The notes beneath the pieces were generated by a model. That model worked only from the letters and a program-made list of their open reading frames with translations, ran no database searches and was not told the origin of the DNA. A DNA stretch of 64,000 nucleotides from Alcanivoracaceae bacterium (GTDB lineage Bacteria; Pseudomonadota; Gammaproteobacteria; Xanthomonadales; Marinicellaceae): assembly GCA_016744455.1 (NCBI GenBank), contig JADGEI010000016.1, positions 16,028-80,027 on the forward strand. Reading direction: 5' to 3'. Both the position numbers and the translations under genes were made by a program. Each line of letters opens with the position of its first letter. Within the stretch, counting starts at the first letter, position 1. This document shows positions 56,179 through 64,000 of the stretch, piece by piece.

Positions 56179-58044
56179 TCACTTATCACCATAAAATTGT
56201 TTATTTAACTTTTTATCATCTTCTGAAATTTTATAGTCTTCGTCGTCAATATCTGAATAATTTACATATAATTGATTTTTATCTATTACAGCGATTAAAA
56301 ATTGTTTTTGCTCTTCAAGTGATAAAGCCTCAAACTTATTAATGTTTTTATTAATACTTTCTGGTTTTACTTTATAACTTATAAAGTTCTTATTTTCTAA
56401 ATTTTTCCAAATTAAGTATAAAGCTTTATGAGTATTTGATTTTAGTATTTTATTTACTATAATTGAGCTGTATTGAAATAATTCACAATACAAGAATGAA
56501 CCACCTCCATTCCAATTCAATTCGTCTGAAACTCCTACATTATCTCCTAGAATAACTTTATTTAACCTTGCAACTAAAAATTTATCTATATAATCCATTT
56601 GTTCTATTGCAATAAACTTCCTTTTCATTTTTTTTGTGACTGCCGCAGTTGTACCACTACCTGCAAAAAAATCTAATACAATATCATTTTTATTTGTACT
56701 TAATTCAATTATTTTCTTAATAAGTCTTTCTGGTTTAGGTGTACTAAAAAGGTCAGTAACAGGTAATTCAGGAAACAGTTTTTTCAATTCATATTTAGCT
56801 TGTCTGTTATGACCTGTTTCTTTTAAGTCAATCCATAAAGATGTTGGAGGTAGTCCTTCCATATCAGCTAAATAAGTTCTTCTAATTAGACGAGTTTGTT
56901 CTTTATTAAACCTTAACTCACCAGATTGTAATTTCTTATCTATGTTATCTTTTGACCACCTCCATCCATTAGGAGGATGATTAATTATATTACCATTTGG
57001 AGTTTTTAATTTAAATTGAAGATTAGGCCTTAACCCTGGATTATTAACTGGATTCCCATCAAACCATTTACCTTTTGGATCATTATCTGGGTTCTTAAAA
57101 TGACTTCTTTTACTCTCATAATTTAAAAACTTAGGTTTCCAGTCTTTATTTTTTCCATAAACTAAAATTTGATTATGATCTTCTGAAAATCTAGTTGCAT
57201 TATTATTGCTATTATCAGAAATTTTCCAAATTACAGTGCTAATAAAATTATCTCTTCCAAAAACATCATCACAAATTATTTTAAAATAGTGGATTTCATT
57301 TTCATCCAGTGTAATCCATATAGAACCATCATTGCTTAGTAAATCTCTTGCTATTTCTAGTCTGTTTTTCATAAATGTTAGCCAAGCAGAATGATTGAAA
57401 CTATCATTATAACCAAATCCGTCTGAACCTGTATTATATGGTGGGTCAATATATATAAGCTTTATATTTTTTATAAATTTCTTTTTTAATGTGTGTAAAG
57501 CTAGCAAGTTATTTCCTTTAATAATCAAATTATCATCAAGACTGATATTGTCTACTTCATGCTCACCATCTTTATCGTATTTTTTGAAATTAGTTAAAGC
57601 TTTTGGAGCAAGTAAACGGTCTATTTCATCAGGAGCAAGAGTTTCATTCCAAAATATTTCTTTACGCTTTTGATCTTCTTTGGTTTGCCCTCCTTCAAGT
57701 ACGCAATCTTTATAAGGCCATGCCAAAACCACCTCTTTACTTTCCGTTAAATATTCACTATTGGCTGTTAAACCTATTTTATTCTTAAATGCTGTATAGC
57801 TATCTGGTAAAAACTGCTTATTACTGACAAAGCTTTGAAAAGCAATCTTATCAAAGACTAAGACACCCCCTATGTCTTTAAAAAAATGCTTTTTGATAGC
57901 ATTATTGGCAAGTAATAACTTAATAAGTCCCTCATCCATAGAGAGAGCCAATTCGACTATTTTATTTTTTACTAATTTTCCATCTATGATTAGCCTTTCA
58001 TCATTTTTAAGGGCATTCATCAGGTCATTGATTAAATTTTGCAT
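56179..58044 (-). CDS. type III DNA methyltransferase Mod subunit (adenine-N6)
   Basis: 621 residues. Catalytic motif IV DPPY at 200-203 (IYIDPPYNTGSDG) precedes the SAM motif LDFFAGSGTT at about 455-465, the beta-class order of Mod enzymes. The stretch between, about 230-440, is the target recognition domain, variable among relatives. Methylates one strand of the site and gives the specificity for Res. Divergent from the unknown operon at 58175. Recognition sequence cannot be told from sequence alone. Confidence 0.92.
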   Translation of the reverse strand: MQNLINDLMNALKNDERLIIDGKLVKNKIVELALSMDEGLIKLLLANNAIKKHFFKDIGGVLVFDKIAFQSFVSNKQFLPDSYTAFKNKIGLTANSEYLTESKEVVLAWPYKDCVLEGGQTKEDQKRKEIFWNETLAPDEIDRLLAPKALTNFKKYDKDGEHEVDNISLDDNLIIKGNNLLALHTLKKKFIKNIKLIYIDPPYNTGSDGFGYNDSFNHSAWLTFMKNRLEIARDLLSNDGSIWITLDENEIHYFKIICDDVFGRDNFISTVIWKISDNSNNNATRFSEDHNQILVYGKNKDWKPKFLNYESKRSHFKNPDNDPKGKWFDGNPVNNPGLRPNLQFKLKTPNGNIINHPPNGWRWSKDNIDKKLQSGELRFNKEQTRLIRRTYLADMEGLPPTSLWIDLKETGHNRQAKYELKKLFPELPVTDLFSTPKPERLIKKIIELSTNKNDIVLDFFAGSGTTAAVTKKMKRKFIAIEQMDYIDKFLVARLNKVILGDNVGVSDELNWNGGGSFLYCELFQYSSIIVNKILKSNTHKALYLIWKNLENKNFISYKVKPESINKNINKFEALSLEEQKQFLIAVIDKNQLYVNYSDIDDEDYKISEDDKKLNKQFYGDK

Positions 58045-58174
58045 ATATTTTTTAGTTTATTTCTTTTTGTAAGGGTATGTTTTGAATACCTTATACCAAA
58101 TAGTGCTATAACATTCTATAATGTCCTAAATATATAGGGGATTTAATTTATTTTTATACTAAGGTAGGTATTTT
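58045..58174. promoter_or_regulatory. divergent promoter region mod / unknown operon
   Basis: 130 bp between divergent starts. Contains a GGGTAT / ATACC inverted repeat at 58073-58092, a further ATACC at 58096 and GGTAGGTAT just before the 58175 start, plus a TATAAT box near 58118. Shared control of the restriction genes and the operon is possible. Confidence 0.4.
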
Positions 58175-59335
58175 ATGACAGGTCAATATTCACATAAACA
58201 ATTTTTTAGGCGTATGCCAAATACGCATTTAGCTATATACTTTAAAACTAAATCTATCGGTTTAGAAATTGATTTCGACAAGCTGGAAGAAAAAGACACT
58301 GAAATAATATTTAATGCCTTTCTCAAGTTACCAGAAGAACAACAAACCACTATTGAAGCTGATTTTCAGAATATTAACGCACTGGCAAATGAGGGCGGTG
58401 TTCAAGCTTTAATTGATGAGTCTAATTATTTTCAAGATGAAGATTTTATTGAGTCCATTTCAGCCATTGATGGTTTTCATGCAAAGGTAATGTGGGCATT
58501 TATTGAAAAACATAATTATTGGCGTGGTGCTTCTATGTTTTTTCATGCTGATAATGTGAGTGCATCTTTCTGGAAAAAACGCAATGATTTACCATCAGTA
58601 CCAGCACATGACAAACCCGATGACATACATAATTTAGCTAAAGGCATTAGTCAATATTTTTATAATAAAGAAGCACGTGGTAAAAACTGCAAAGTTGAGC
58701 CTTATATCAGAAATAATAAAATATACTTTTTTGCCTATCCTGAAGATTATGGTCAATCAGGTGTTGAATGGGTTAGTAATAATTTAAAGACACTGGCAAG
58801 GCATCCAGCATTTGAAATTATCTATGTGTATAGTGAGGATGAAGGTTCACTGGATATATACGCCCCTAAAAATACCAAGGCTGTACCTGACCTGCAAAAA
58901 CTCTTTGCTGAACATATCTTAAAATTAAAAACATTACCCAATGGAAAAATTGATACACGAGTTTATGATTTAAAACCATTAGAGAATGTTGACTTTGAAT
59001 TTCAACCAAATATTCAAGCGGGTATTGAAAGTGTTGTTGTTACACGCTTAAGACTAACATTAAAACACGGTGATAGAAAGCGTATTATATTAGAAGCTGA
59101 TACCAAAAAAAATCCAATTGCTGTATATGACTTATTGGATGAACTAAAACCGCCACCACACCATATTACACAAGTAAGGTTAAAAGTAACATTTGAATCC
59201 ATTCAAGGCAAACGTGCTAAAACACGCAGTTTTAATATTACTCATCCTAATTCATGCGCGTTAAATCATGATGGTAATGACTTAAAAATACGTGAAATGT
59301 TGGCTAAATCAGGCATAGAGCCACAATCATTATAA
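58175..59335 (+). CDS. conserved island protein of unknown function, gene A of two-gene operon
   Basis: 386 residues, no signal peptide or membrane helix. The pattern FFRRMPNTHLAIYF at the start, then HADNVSASFWKKRNDLP, GRGKNCKVEPY-like (ARGKNCKVEPYIRNNKIYFF), AYPEDYGQSGVEWV, FEIIYVYSEDEGSLDIYAP and the end ITHPNSCALNHDGNDLKIRE recall a family I have seen in proteobacterial genomic islands, always annotated hypothetical. No catalytic motif is recognised. Gene B starts 1 bp after its stop. The setting, beside a type III restriction system and island recombinases, suggests a defence or island-maintenance role (inference). Confidence 0.7.
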   Translation: MTGQYSHKQFFRRMPNTHLAIYFKTKSIGLEIDFDKLEEKDTEIIFNAFLKLPEEQQTTIEADFQNINALANEGGVQALIDESNYFQDEDFIESISAIDGFHAKVMWAFIEKHNYWRGASMFFHADNVSASFWKKRNDLPSVPAHDKPDDIHNLAKGISQYFYNKEARGKNCKVEPYIRNNKIYFFAYPEDYGQSGVEWVSNNLKTLARHPAFEIIYVYSEDEGSLDIYAPKNTKAVPDLQKLFAEHILKLKTLPNGKIDTRVYDLKPLENVDFEFQPNIQAGIESVVVTRLRLTLKHGDRKRIILEADTKKNPIAVYDLLDELKPPPHHITQVRLKVTFESIQGKRAKTRSFNITHPNSCALNHDGNDLKIREMLAKSGIEPQSL

Positions 59336-59336
59336 G

Positions 59337-60137
59337 ATGCCATCAGAAACCACCTTAAATCGCACGTTAGCGGCTTTAATTGAGCATATAGCATCATCTG
59401 ACAAGCCAATCATAATAGATTATAGAACAAGCCTTAAATGGCAATCAGGGGCTTTAGAGTTGTTTTTAAAGCTTGGACTTATTAAAAAAGCCTCAATGGC
59501 TAAATCAATTGAATGCAAAGGCTGTGACAATCATTGTTTTATGGATGTTATCACTCATACAAATAAATCAAATGCCCGTGCTTTTATCGTTTGTGAAGAT
59601 CCAGAAATGCAAAGTCAAATGGGACGAATGGAAATTTCAATTGAGCATTTAAAACAATGGGAGTCAAGTATTAAACAAATGGCTTATGTTGTTTCTAATC
59701 TATTGGATTTAGATAGCAGTCATACAAAATTCGCTAAAGATAAAATTCAACTTGGAATGCTAAAAAGCTCAATGGGTCGGCGATGGGTATCAATTCTACA
59801 AAAACCATTATCAATCGAAATTAACCAACATACTATCCCATTGAATGAGATTTTATTTTTTGAAGGTAAAGAATTATTGATTGATGAATTACAAATTAAT
59901 GAACTACTTGAACGCCCACCAACTTCTACAAGTAACCAATACACTCAATCAACTGATAAACGCGAAGAAGGCAAAATTAAAACACAAGCCATGTATCAAG
60001 ATTGGAATGATGAATATATAATCCAAAAAAACAATAAACCCAATGCAAGTGATACATGGATTTCAAAAAAAATAGCTAAAATGGACATATCACAAGGCAA
60101 ATCATCAGAATATATTCGTAAAAACATGAAAAATTAA
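59337..60137 (+). CDS. conserved island protein with Cys cluster and HTH-like end, gene B of two-gene operon
   Basis: 266 residues. A Cys cluster ECKGCDNHCFMDV (C-x2-C-x3-C) with a further Cys in FIVCEDPE suggests a zinc site at about 55-85. A middle part (MGRRWVSILQKPLSIEINQ, IPLNEILFFEGKELLID) is of unknown fold. The last 50 residues (SDTWISKKIAKMDISQGKSS, then EYIRKNMKN) look like a resolvase-type helix-turn-helix, so DNA binding is plausible. It follows gene A at 1 bp and is followed by a small AlpA regulator gene. Function unknown. Confidence 0.7.
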   Translation: MPSETTLNRTLAALIEHIASSDKPIIIDYRTSLKWQSGALELFLKLGLIKKASMAKSIECKGCDNHCFMDVITHTNKSNARAFIVCEDPEMQSQMGRMEISIEHLKQWESSIKQMAYVVSNLLDLDSSHTKFAKDKIQLGMLKSSMGRRWVSILQKPLSIEINQHTIPLNEILFFEGKELLIDELQINELLERPPTSTSNQYTQSTDKREEGKIKTQAMYQDWNDEYIIQKNNKPNASDTWISKKIAKMDISQGKSSEYIRKNMKN

Positions 60138-60143
60138 AGAAAG

Positions 60144-60289
60144 TTGGGCAAAATTATTTTGCACAGTCTAAATCACTGAAAACAAACAAAATTATTAATC
60201 AAAATAATTATCTAATTGTTTTAAAATACCCCTCATTAGCATTGATCCTATTGCCAATTATCTTAATTGCAATGATTAGCTTTGCCCAA
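60144..60289. repeat. inverted repeat TTGGGCAAA / TTTGCCCAA
   Basis: Perfect 9-bp arms at 60144-60152 and 60281-60289, 128 bp apart, each near a TGCACAG copy. They fill the gap between the two-gene operon and alpA, and might be regulator sites. A smaller TTGCCAATTA / TAATTGCAA stem is inside. Confidence 0.45.
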
Positions 60290-60345
60290 TATGCACAGAT
60301 AAACTCTCAATTGAATTTTCCATTAACCAATTAAGAGATATAAAT

Positions 60346-60540
60346 ATGTCACATAAAATACTAAGGCTTCCTAGCGTTATAGACAAATCTGGCTTATCAA
60401 GCAGCACCATCTATTTACAAATCAAAAAAGGCAATTTTCCGAAATCTATTTCTTTAGGTGATAGGGCTGTGGGCTGGCTTGAAAAAGATGTTGATGATTG
60501 GTTGGAACAAAAAATTATTGACAGTAAAGAAGCTGAATAA
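60346..60540 (+). CDS. AlpA family transcriptional regulator
   Basis: 64 residues. LRLPSVIDKSGLSSSTIYLQ followed by KKGNFPKSISLGDRAVGWLE and DVDDWLEQK is the AlpA signature: a MerR-like HTH with a short wing. In P4-like elements AlpA activates integrase or excision genes. Its TAA stop overlaps the start of the next gene by one base. Confidence 0.92.
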   Translation: MSHKILRLPSVIDKSGLSSSTIYLQIKKGNFPKSISLGDRAVGWLEKDVDDWLEQKIIDSKEAE

Positions 60541-61001
60541 TGGCAAAAAACCATAATCCAAACTTAGCGAAAATACACCGCAATTATTCTATTGAAGAAG
60601 TGGCTAATTTGTATCAGGTTCATAAAAATACTGTGTTAGCATGGATTAAAAATCATGGACTAAAAACCATTGATAACTTAAAACCCATATTAATATTGGG
60701 TTCTGAATTACGCCTGTTTCATCAAAACAAAAGAACCAAAAATAAACGCAAATGTTTACCTTATGAAATATATTGTTTGAAATGCAGAAAGCCACAGATA
60801 CCCGCAGAAAACATGGCTGATTATATTCCTATGACAGACACAACTGGTCGTTTAAATTGCCTGTGCCCACAGTGTGAGAACCTTATTAATAAATACTTTA
60901 GTTTAAGCAATATTCAATTAATAACTAGCAAATTAACAATAGCATTTCCCGAAGGTAAAAAAACACATAATCTAGAGGGACAACCCCCTCCTAAACAGTG
61001 A
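60540..61001 (+). CDS. HTH / zinc-ribbon island protein
   Basis: 153 residues. N-terminal HTH (YSIEEVANLYQVHKNTVLAW), then LILGSELRLFHQNK, and a zinc ribbon with CLKCRKPQ and CLCPQCENLI (two CxxC knuckles). I recall this protein next to the recombinase type encoded downstream in many islands. It may be a DNA-binding helper for the recombinase. Coupled to alpA by a 1-base overlap. Confidence 0.75.
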   Translation: MAKNHNPNLAKIHRNYSIEEVANLYQVHKNTVLAWIKNHGLKTIDNLKPILILGSELRLFHQNKRTKNKRKCLPYEIYCLKCRKPQIPAENMADYIPMTDTTGRLNCLCPQCENLINKYFSLSNIQLITSKLTIAFPEGKKTHNLEGQPPPKQ

Positions 61002-61220
61002 CTTTAATACACATGGTAAAAACATAATGAAATACAATCCAAAAAATTCAAAAGTACTTAATACTCAATGTACGGTACGGGGGTATTTAAAAGTTATAAA
61101 AAAAACTTGCTAACAAACGAAGCCACAGTAAAAAATTCACAGTCACAAAATCAGTAAATTGACAAATATGGGAACAAATAAAAGCACCAACTCCTTAAAT
61201 AATTTTCAGGGTAAAATCAT

Positions 61221-62321
61221 ATGAAACACAATGCAATGAATGAAAGAATCAAACGTAAATATCTGGTATTTCTAAAAGAAGCCAAACAACAAAATGAGTC
61301 TTCAATTGATTCGGTTGCCAAGGCATTAAGTCGCTTTGAGGAATACACTAAATTTCGCAATTTTAAAGCGTTTCATTTTGAACAAGCCATTGGCTTTAAA
61401 AAGTGCTTAGCAAACCAAAAAAATATAAGCACGGGCAAAAACTTAAGTAAAGCAACGCTTAATACAACACTTCGTCATTTAAAAAATTTCTTTCAATGGT
61501 TATACCAACAAACAGGTTTTAAATCTGGATTTAATTATCCTGATACTGAATATTTTAATTTATCTGAAAAAGACACACGTATCGCCACTGCCAAGCGAAA
61601 TAAACCTGTACCAACTTTAGAACAAATAATACATACAATTGATTCTATGCCATACAAAACAGACATTGATAAACGCAATCGTGCTTTAATTGCTTTTACA
61701 ATATTAACAGGTGCACGTGATAGTGCTATCGCTTCATTTAAAATTAAACATATTGATACTCAAGCTGAAACAATTTTTCAGGATGCTAGGGACGTTAAAA
61801 CCAAATTTAGTAAAACCTTTACTACTAACTTTTTCCCTGTTAGTGAAAATATAAAACAGATTGTTTCTGATTGGGTTCAACACTTGACTGAAAATTTATT
61901 GTTTGGAAATGATGATCCTTTATTCCCTAAAACTAAGATTATAAATAATAAAAATCAAAAGTTTGAATCATCAGGTTTAAAAAAAGAACATTGGAGTAAT
62001 GCCACACCCATTCGAAAAATATTTAAAGATGCCTTTACAAGTTCAGGATTAGACTATTTCAACCCGCATAGCTTCAGAAATACGCTTGTAATGCTTGGTG
62101 AAAAGAAATGTGCCTCACCTGAAGAATTTAAGGCATGGAGTCAAAATTTAGGACATGAGCGGGTTTTAACAACATTTACTAGTTATGGAGAAGTTCAACC
62201 ACAAAGACAAGCTGAGATATTTCAAAAACTAAAAAATTATAAATCTACCAATACAGAAGATCAAGCCAGTATTGCAAAGGCAATAGTTAATGAAATGCGG
62301 AATCAAAAAATGATTAATTAG
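61221..62321 (+). CDS. tyrosine recombinase/integrase (island type)
   Basis: 366 residues. N-terminal SAM-like core-binding domain (FLKEAKQQNESSIDSVAKAL, SRFEEYTKF). The catalytic domain has Arg in TGARDSAIASFK, HSFRNTL (HxxR), LGHE and the nucleophile Tyr in FTSYGE. All catalytic residues appear present. Distinct from the P4-type integrase beside it: no N-terminal arm-binding domain. Tail-to-tail with that gene with no bases between the stop codons. Could serve a different target or a nested element. Confidence 0.88.
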   Translation: MKHNAMNERIKRKYLVFLKEAKQQNESSIDSVAKALSRFEEYTKFRNFKAFHFEQAIGFKKCLANQKNISTGKNLSKATLNTTLRHLKNFFQWLYQQTGFKSGFNYPDTEYFNLSEKDTRIATAKRNKPVPTLEQIIHTIDSMPYKTDIDKRNRALIAFTILTGARDSAIASFKIKHIDTQAETIFQDARDVKTKFSKTFTTNFFPVSENIKQIVSDWVQHLTENLLFGNDDPLFPKTKIINNKNQKFESSGLKKEHWSNATPIRKIFKDAFTSSGLDYFNPHSFRNTLVMLGEKKCASPEEFKAWSQNLGHERVLTTFTSYGEVQPQRQAEIFQKLKNYKSTNTEDQASIAKAIVNEMRNQKMIN

Positions 62322-63569
62322 TTATTGACCTTTAATTAATTTAAGTGCTTTTCTACCTGTTAGACTCATATTGCCAGTAGCCGCTTTATCAATATACTCA
62401 CTCCACCATGCCATGACTGGTATTCTACGTTTTATATATTTAGCGCGATTATAAGCATTTCTGACTTCATTTTTTCCAGTATGTGCCAATGATGCCTCAA
62501 TCACATCTGGGTCAAAACCTTGTTCATTTAATGTGGTACTGGCTAAAGAACGCAACCCATGAGCTACCAACTTATTATGAAAACCCATCCTTTTTAATGC
62601 TGTATTTGCCGTTTGTGAATTGGTAGGTTTTCTTATGTCTCTATCTGAGGGAAAGATAAACTCACTGTTATGACTTATATCTTTCATTACATCTAATAGA
62701 ATTAAACTTTGTTCAGTTAATGGGACTGTATGGGGCTTTTTCCTTTTCATACGTTCAGCGGGAATATTCCACAAGGCATTATCAAAATCTATTTCCTCCC
62801 AACGCGCACCCGATGCCTCACTGGGTCTAACCATTGTATGTAATTGCCACTCAATAAGGCATCTGGTTGTTATCTTGATACTGGCTGTGGCTAGTGCCAT
62901 CATTAACACTGGAAGCTCTTCAGGTTTAAGTGTTGGAAGATTTTGCTTAACAGGCGTATTAAAAGCCGTTTTAATCCCTGTTAATGGATTGTGTTGTATC
63001 AATCCTGTATTAACTGAATATACCATCACTTCATTTAAACGTTGGCATAGCCGTTTTACTGTTTCCAGACTTCCTTTTGCCGCTATAGGTTCAATCACTT
63101 CAATGGCTTTAACTGCTGTAATTTTATGAATCGGCAATTTGCCCAATTTTGGGAATATGTGTATCTCTAATGAACGCCATGTATCTATTGCATGATTTTC
63201 TGATACTTTTGATTTTTTAGTCTCAAGCCATTTTGCAGCAATATTTTCAAGTGTATTGTTGTGCTTTAATTCATTAAGCTTGCTTTGTTCATCACGGTAT
63301 TCTTTAGGGTCAACCTCCTTTGCTAACAACTCTTTGCATTCTTTTCTTTTATTTCTGGCATCTGCCAATGACAATGCAGGATATGAGCCAAAACTAAGGC
63401 AAGTGCGTTTTTTTGTGAATGGTCTCTTATAATCAAACAACCATAGTTTAGAACCATTGGGTTTAACTCGCAGTTGTAAACCACCACCATCAGAAAGAGT
63501 ATAAACTTTTTCTTTTGGCTTGGCTTGTTTAACTTCAGTATTTGTTAGCGGTTTAGTAGTTCTAGCCAT
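62322..63569 (-). CDS. P4-type tyrosine integrase of the ssrA island
   Basis: 415 residues. N-terminal arm-binding domain of the P4 type (LSDGGGLQLRVKPNGSKLWL, then FGSYPALSLADARNKRKE); catalytic Arg in RPSEASGARWEEID, HGLRSLAS (HxxR), LAHTGKNEVRNAYNRA with the nucleophile Tyr. Transcribed away from the tmRNA gene, start 166 bp from the tmRNA 3' end. This is the usual geometry for integrases that target ssrA or tRNA 3' ends. The arm motif overlaps its start codon, suggesting self-repression. Confidence 0.94.
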   Translation of the reverse strand: MARTTKPLTNTEVKQAKPKEKVYTLSDGGGLQLRVKPNGSKLWLFDYKRPFTKKRTCLSFGSYPALSLADARNKRKECKELLAKEVDPKEYRDEQSKLNELKHNNTLENIAAKWLETKKSKVSENHAIDTWRSLEIHIFPKLGKLPIHKITAVKAIEVIEPIAAKGSLETVKRLCQRLNEVMVYSVNTGLIQHNPLTGIKTAFNTPVKQNLPTLKPEELPVLMMALATASIKITTRCLIEWQLHTMVRPSEASGARWEEIDFDNALWNIPAERMKRKKPHTVPLTEQSLILLDVMKDISHNSEFIFPSDRDIRKPTNSQTANTALKRMGFHNKLVAHGLRSLASTTLNEQGFDPDVIEASLAHTGKNEVRNAYNRAKYIKRRIPVMAWWSEYIDKAATGNMSLTGRKALKLIKGQ

Positions 63570-63627
63570 TTTAGTAGTACCAGTTTTATTTGATATACAT
63601 GATACTACTATAAGTACAACTAAAAAA
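63568..63627. repeat. right arm-type integrase sites
   Basis: ATTTTAGTAGTAC (63568-63580) is the inverted copy of 53479-53491. ATACTACTA (63602-63610) and AGTACAACTAAAA (63613-63625) are related copies in the other orientation. They lie between the integrase start and the tmRNA terminator. Confidence 0.6.
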
Positions 63628-63669
63628 GCAAGAAGTTATAGGATTGCTTAGGATGTTATAGGCAATAAA

Positions 63670-63708
63670 AAACCCACTAAACCTAGTTATATATGGCTTA
63701 ATGGGTTT
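63670..63708 (-). terminator. terminator of tmRNA gene (island-derived)
   Basis: AAACCCACTAA (63670-63680) pairs with TTAATGGGTTT (63698-63708) with one mismatch; the minus-strand product ends in six T. Placed 27 bp beyond the tmRNA 3' end. Confidence 0.75.
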
Positions 63709-63734
63709 ATATTGACTTTTACAAGTCTTAAATG

Positions 63735-64000
63735 TGGTGGAGGCGGCGGGAGTCGAACCCGCGTCCGCCAGCCCTCTATTTGAGGATCTACATGCTTAGA
63801 TTATGCCTTTTAATCTCGCGCTACAGGCTCCGACAATCAGGATCAAGTTTTGCCAGTTTAGATAAGTTTAACCTTAAATCGTCCAAACACCGATCAAGGC
63901 GATCTTACTAAATGACCCTTTGCCTAATACCGTAAGCTGAGTTAGGTAAGGGATAGCTTATGCAGCTATAGCGTAGTTATCGTCGTTTGCAACTATAACA
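63735..64000 (-). ncRNA. ssrA: transfer-messenger RNA, 3' part (5' end outside window)
   Basis: Minus strand. The 3' end CGCCTCCACCA at 63735 follows a T-arm GGGTTCGACTCCC, the tRNA-like part. The tag reading frame (63990-63958) reads ANDDNYAIAA then TAA, matching the E. coli tag ANDENYALAA at eight of ten positions. Tag stop to 3' end is about 223 nt, near the 241 nt of E. coli; the pseudoknot region is between. tmRNA with SmpB rescues stalled ribosomes. The 5' half of the tRNA-like domain is cut by the window edge. Its 3' end is the island insertion site. Confidence 0.95.

Larger units (their letters stand above)
53388..63751. mobile_element. ssrA-targeted integrative island
   Basis: Bounded by the tmRNA 3' end on the right and a near-copy of it on the left, with a P4-type integrase facing away from the tmRNA gene and TACTACTA arm-like motifs at both ends. 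Cargo: type III restriction-modification, an uncharacterised operon of two genes, AlpA, HTH/zinc-ribbon protein and a second tyrosine recombinase. ssrA is a known target of P4-family integrases (for example CP4-57). Exact ends are inferred because the left att copy is degenerate. Confidence 0.65.

Overview
The window is AT-rich bacterial chromosome. Gene content points to a marine gammaproteobacterium, possibly Marinicella-like: rpoZ-spoT-ridA in a row, ychF, a bifunctional SpoT, many secreted peptidases, an IPTL-CTERM protein, and secreted proteins carrying a short F-x-[ND]-G-F-[ED] motif. The genus is inferred from these traits only. No rRNA or complete tRNA gene and no CRISPR array was seen. 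One tmRNA gene runs off the right edge.

Layout. 1-8.3 kb: the end of an M14 carboxypeptidase, an esterase, and an operon of two large secreted peptidases (M16, then an M1-M28-PDZ fusion). 8.7-13.8 kb: ada, a MarR/GNAT pair, two more GNAT acetyltransferases and an amino-acid dehydrogenase. 13.9-25.2 kb: housekeeping genes (GST-like, MoxR/VWA/glutaredoxin, ychF, LytTR regulator, a dioxygenase-thioredoxin fusion, hutF, rpoZ, spoT, ridA). 25.3-42 kb: mostly secreted or surface proteins (subtilase, beta-helix protein, DUF885 peptidase, LCAT-like lipase, IPTL-CTERM protein, Met-rich collagen-like protein, metzincin), with a wHTH-TPR regulator, a CoA-transferase and a DUF2161 nuclease-like protein. 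42.6-50 kb: a PepSY membrane protein, a two-component system, a trypsin/beta-lactamase fusion, a small lipoprotein and a kinase-like protein. A shared upstream repeat suggests that part of this block is one regulon.

50.3-63.75 kb is accessory DNA. The right end is the 3' end of the tmRNA gene, with a P4-type integrase beside it. Similar TACTACTA motifs lie next to the integrase and at 53.47 kb, and a tmRNA-3'-end-like remnant lies at 53.39 kb. I therefore read 53.39-63.75 kb as an ssrA-targeted island. It carries a type III restriction-modification system, an uncharacterised two-gene operon (58175-60137), an AlpA regulator, an HTH/zinc-ribbon protein and a second tyrosine recombinase. To its left, 50.3-53.4 kb (barstar, signal peptidase I, Fic, and a chain of GC-rich hairpins) begins with another copy of the same remnant and may be an older insertion.

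The best candidate for an undescribed system is the two-gene operon at 58175-60137. The hairpin chain at 53163-53382 and the two-component regulon at 43.4-48.9 kb are next.
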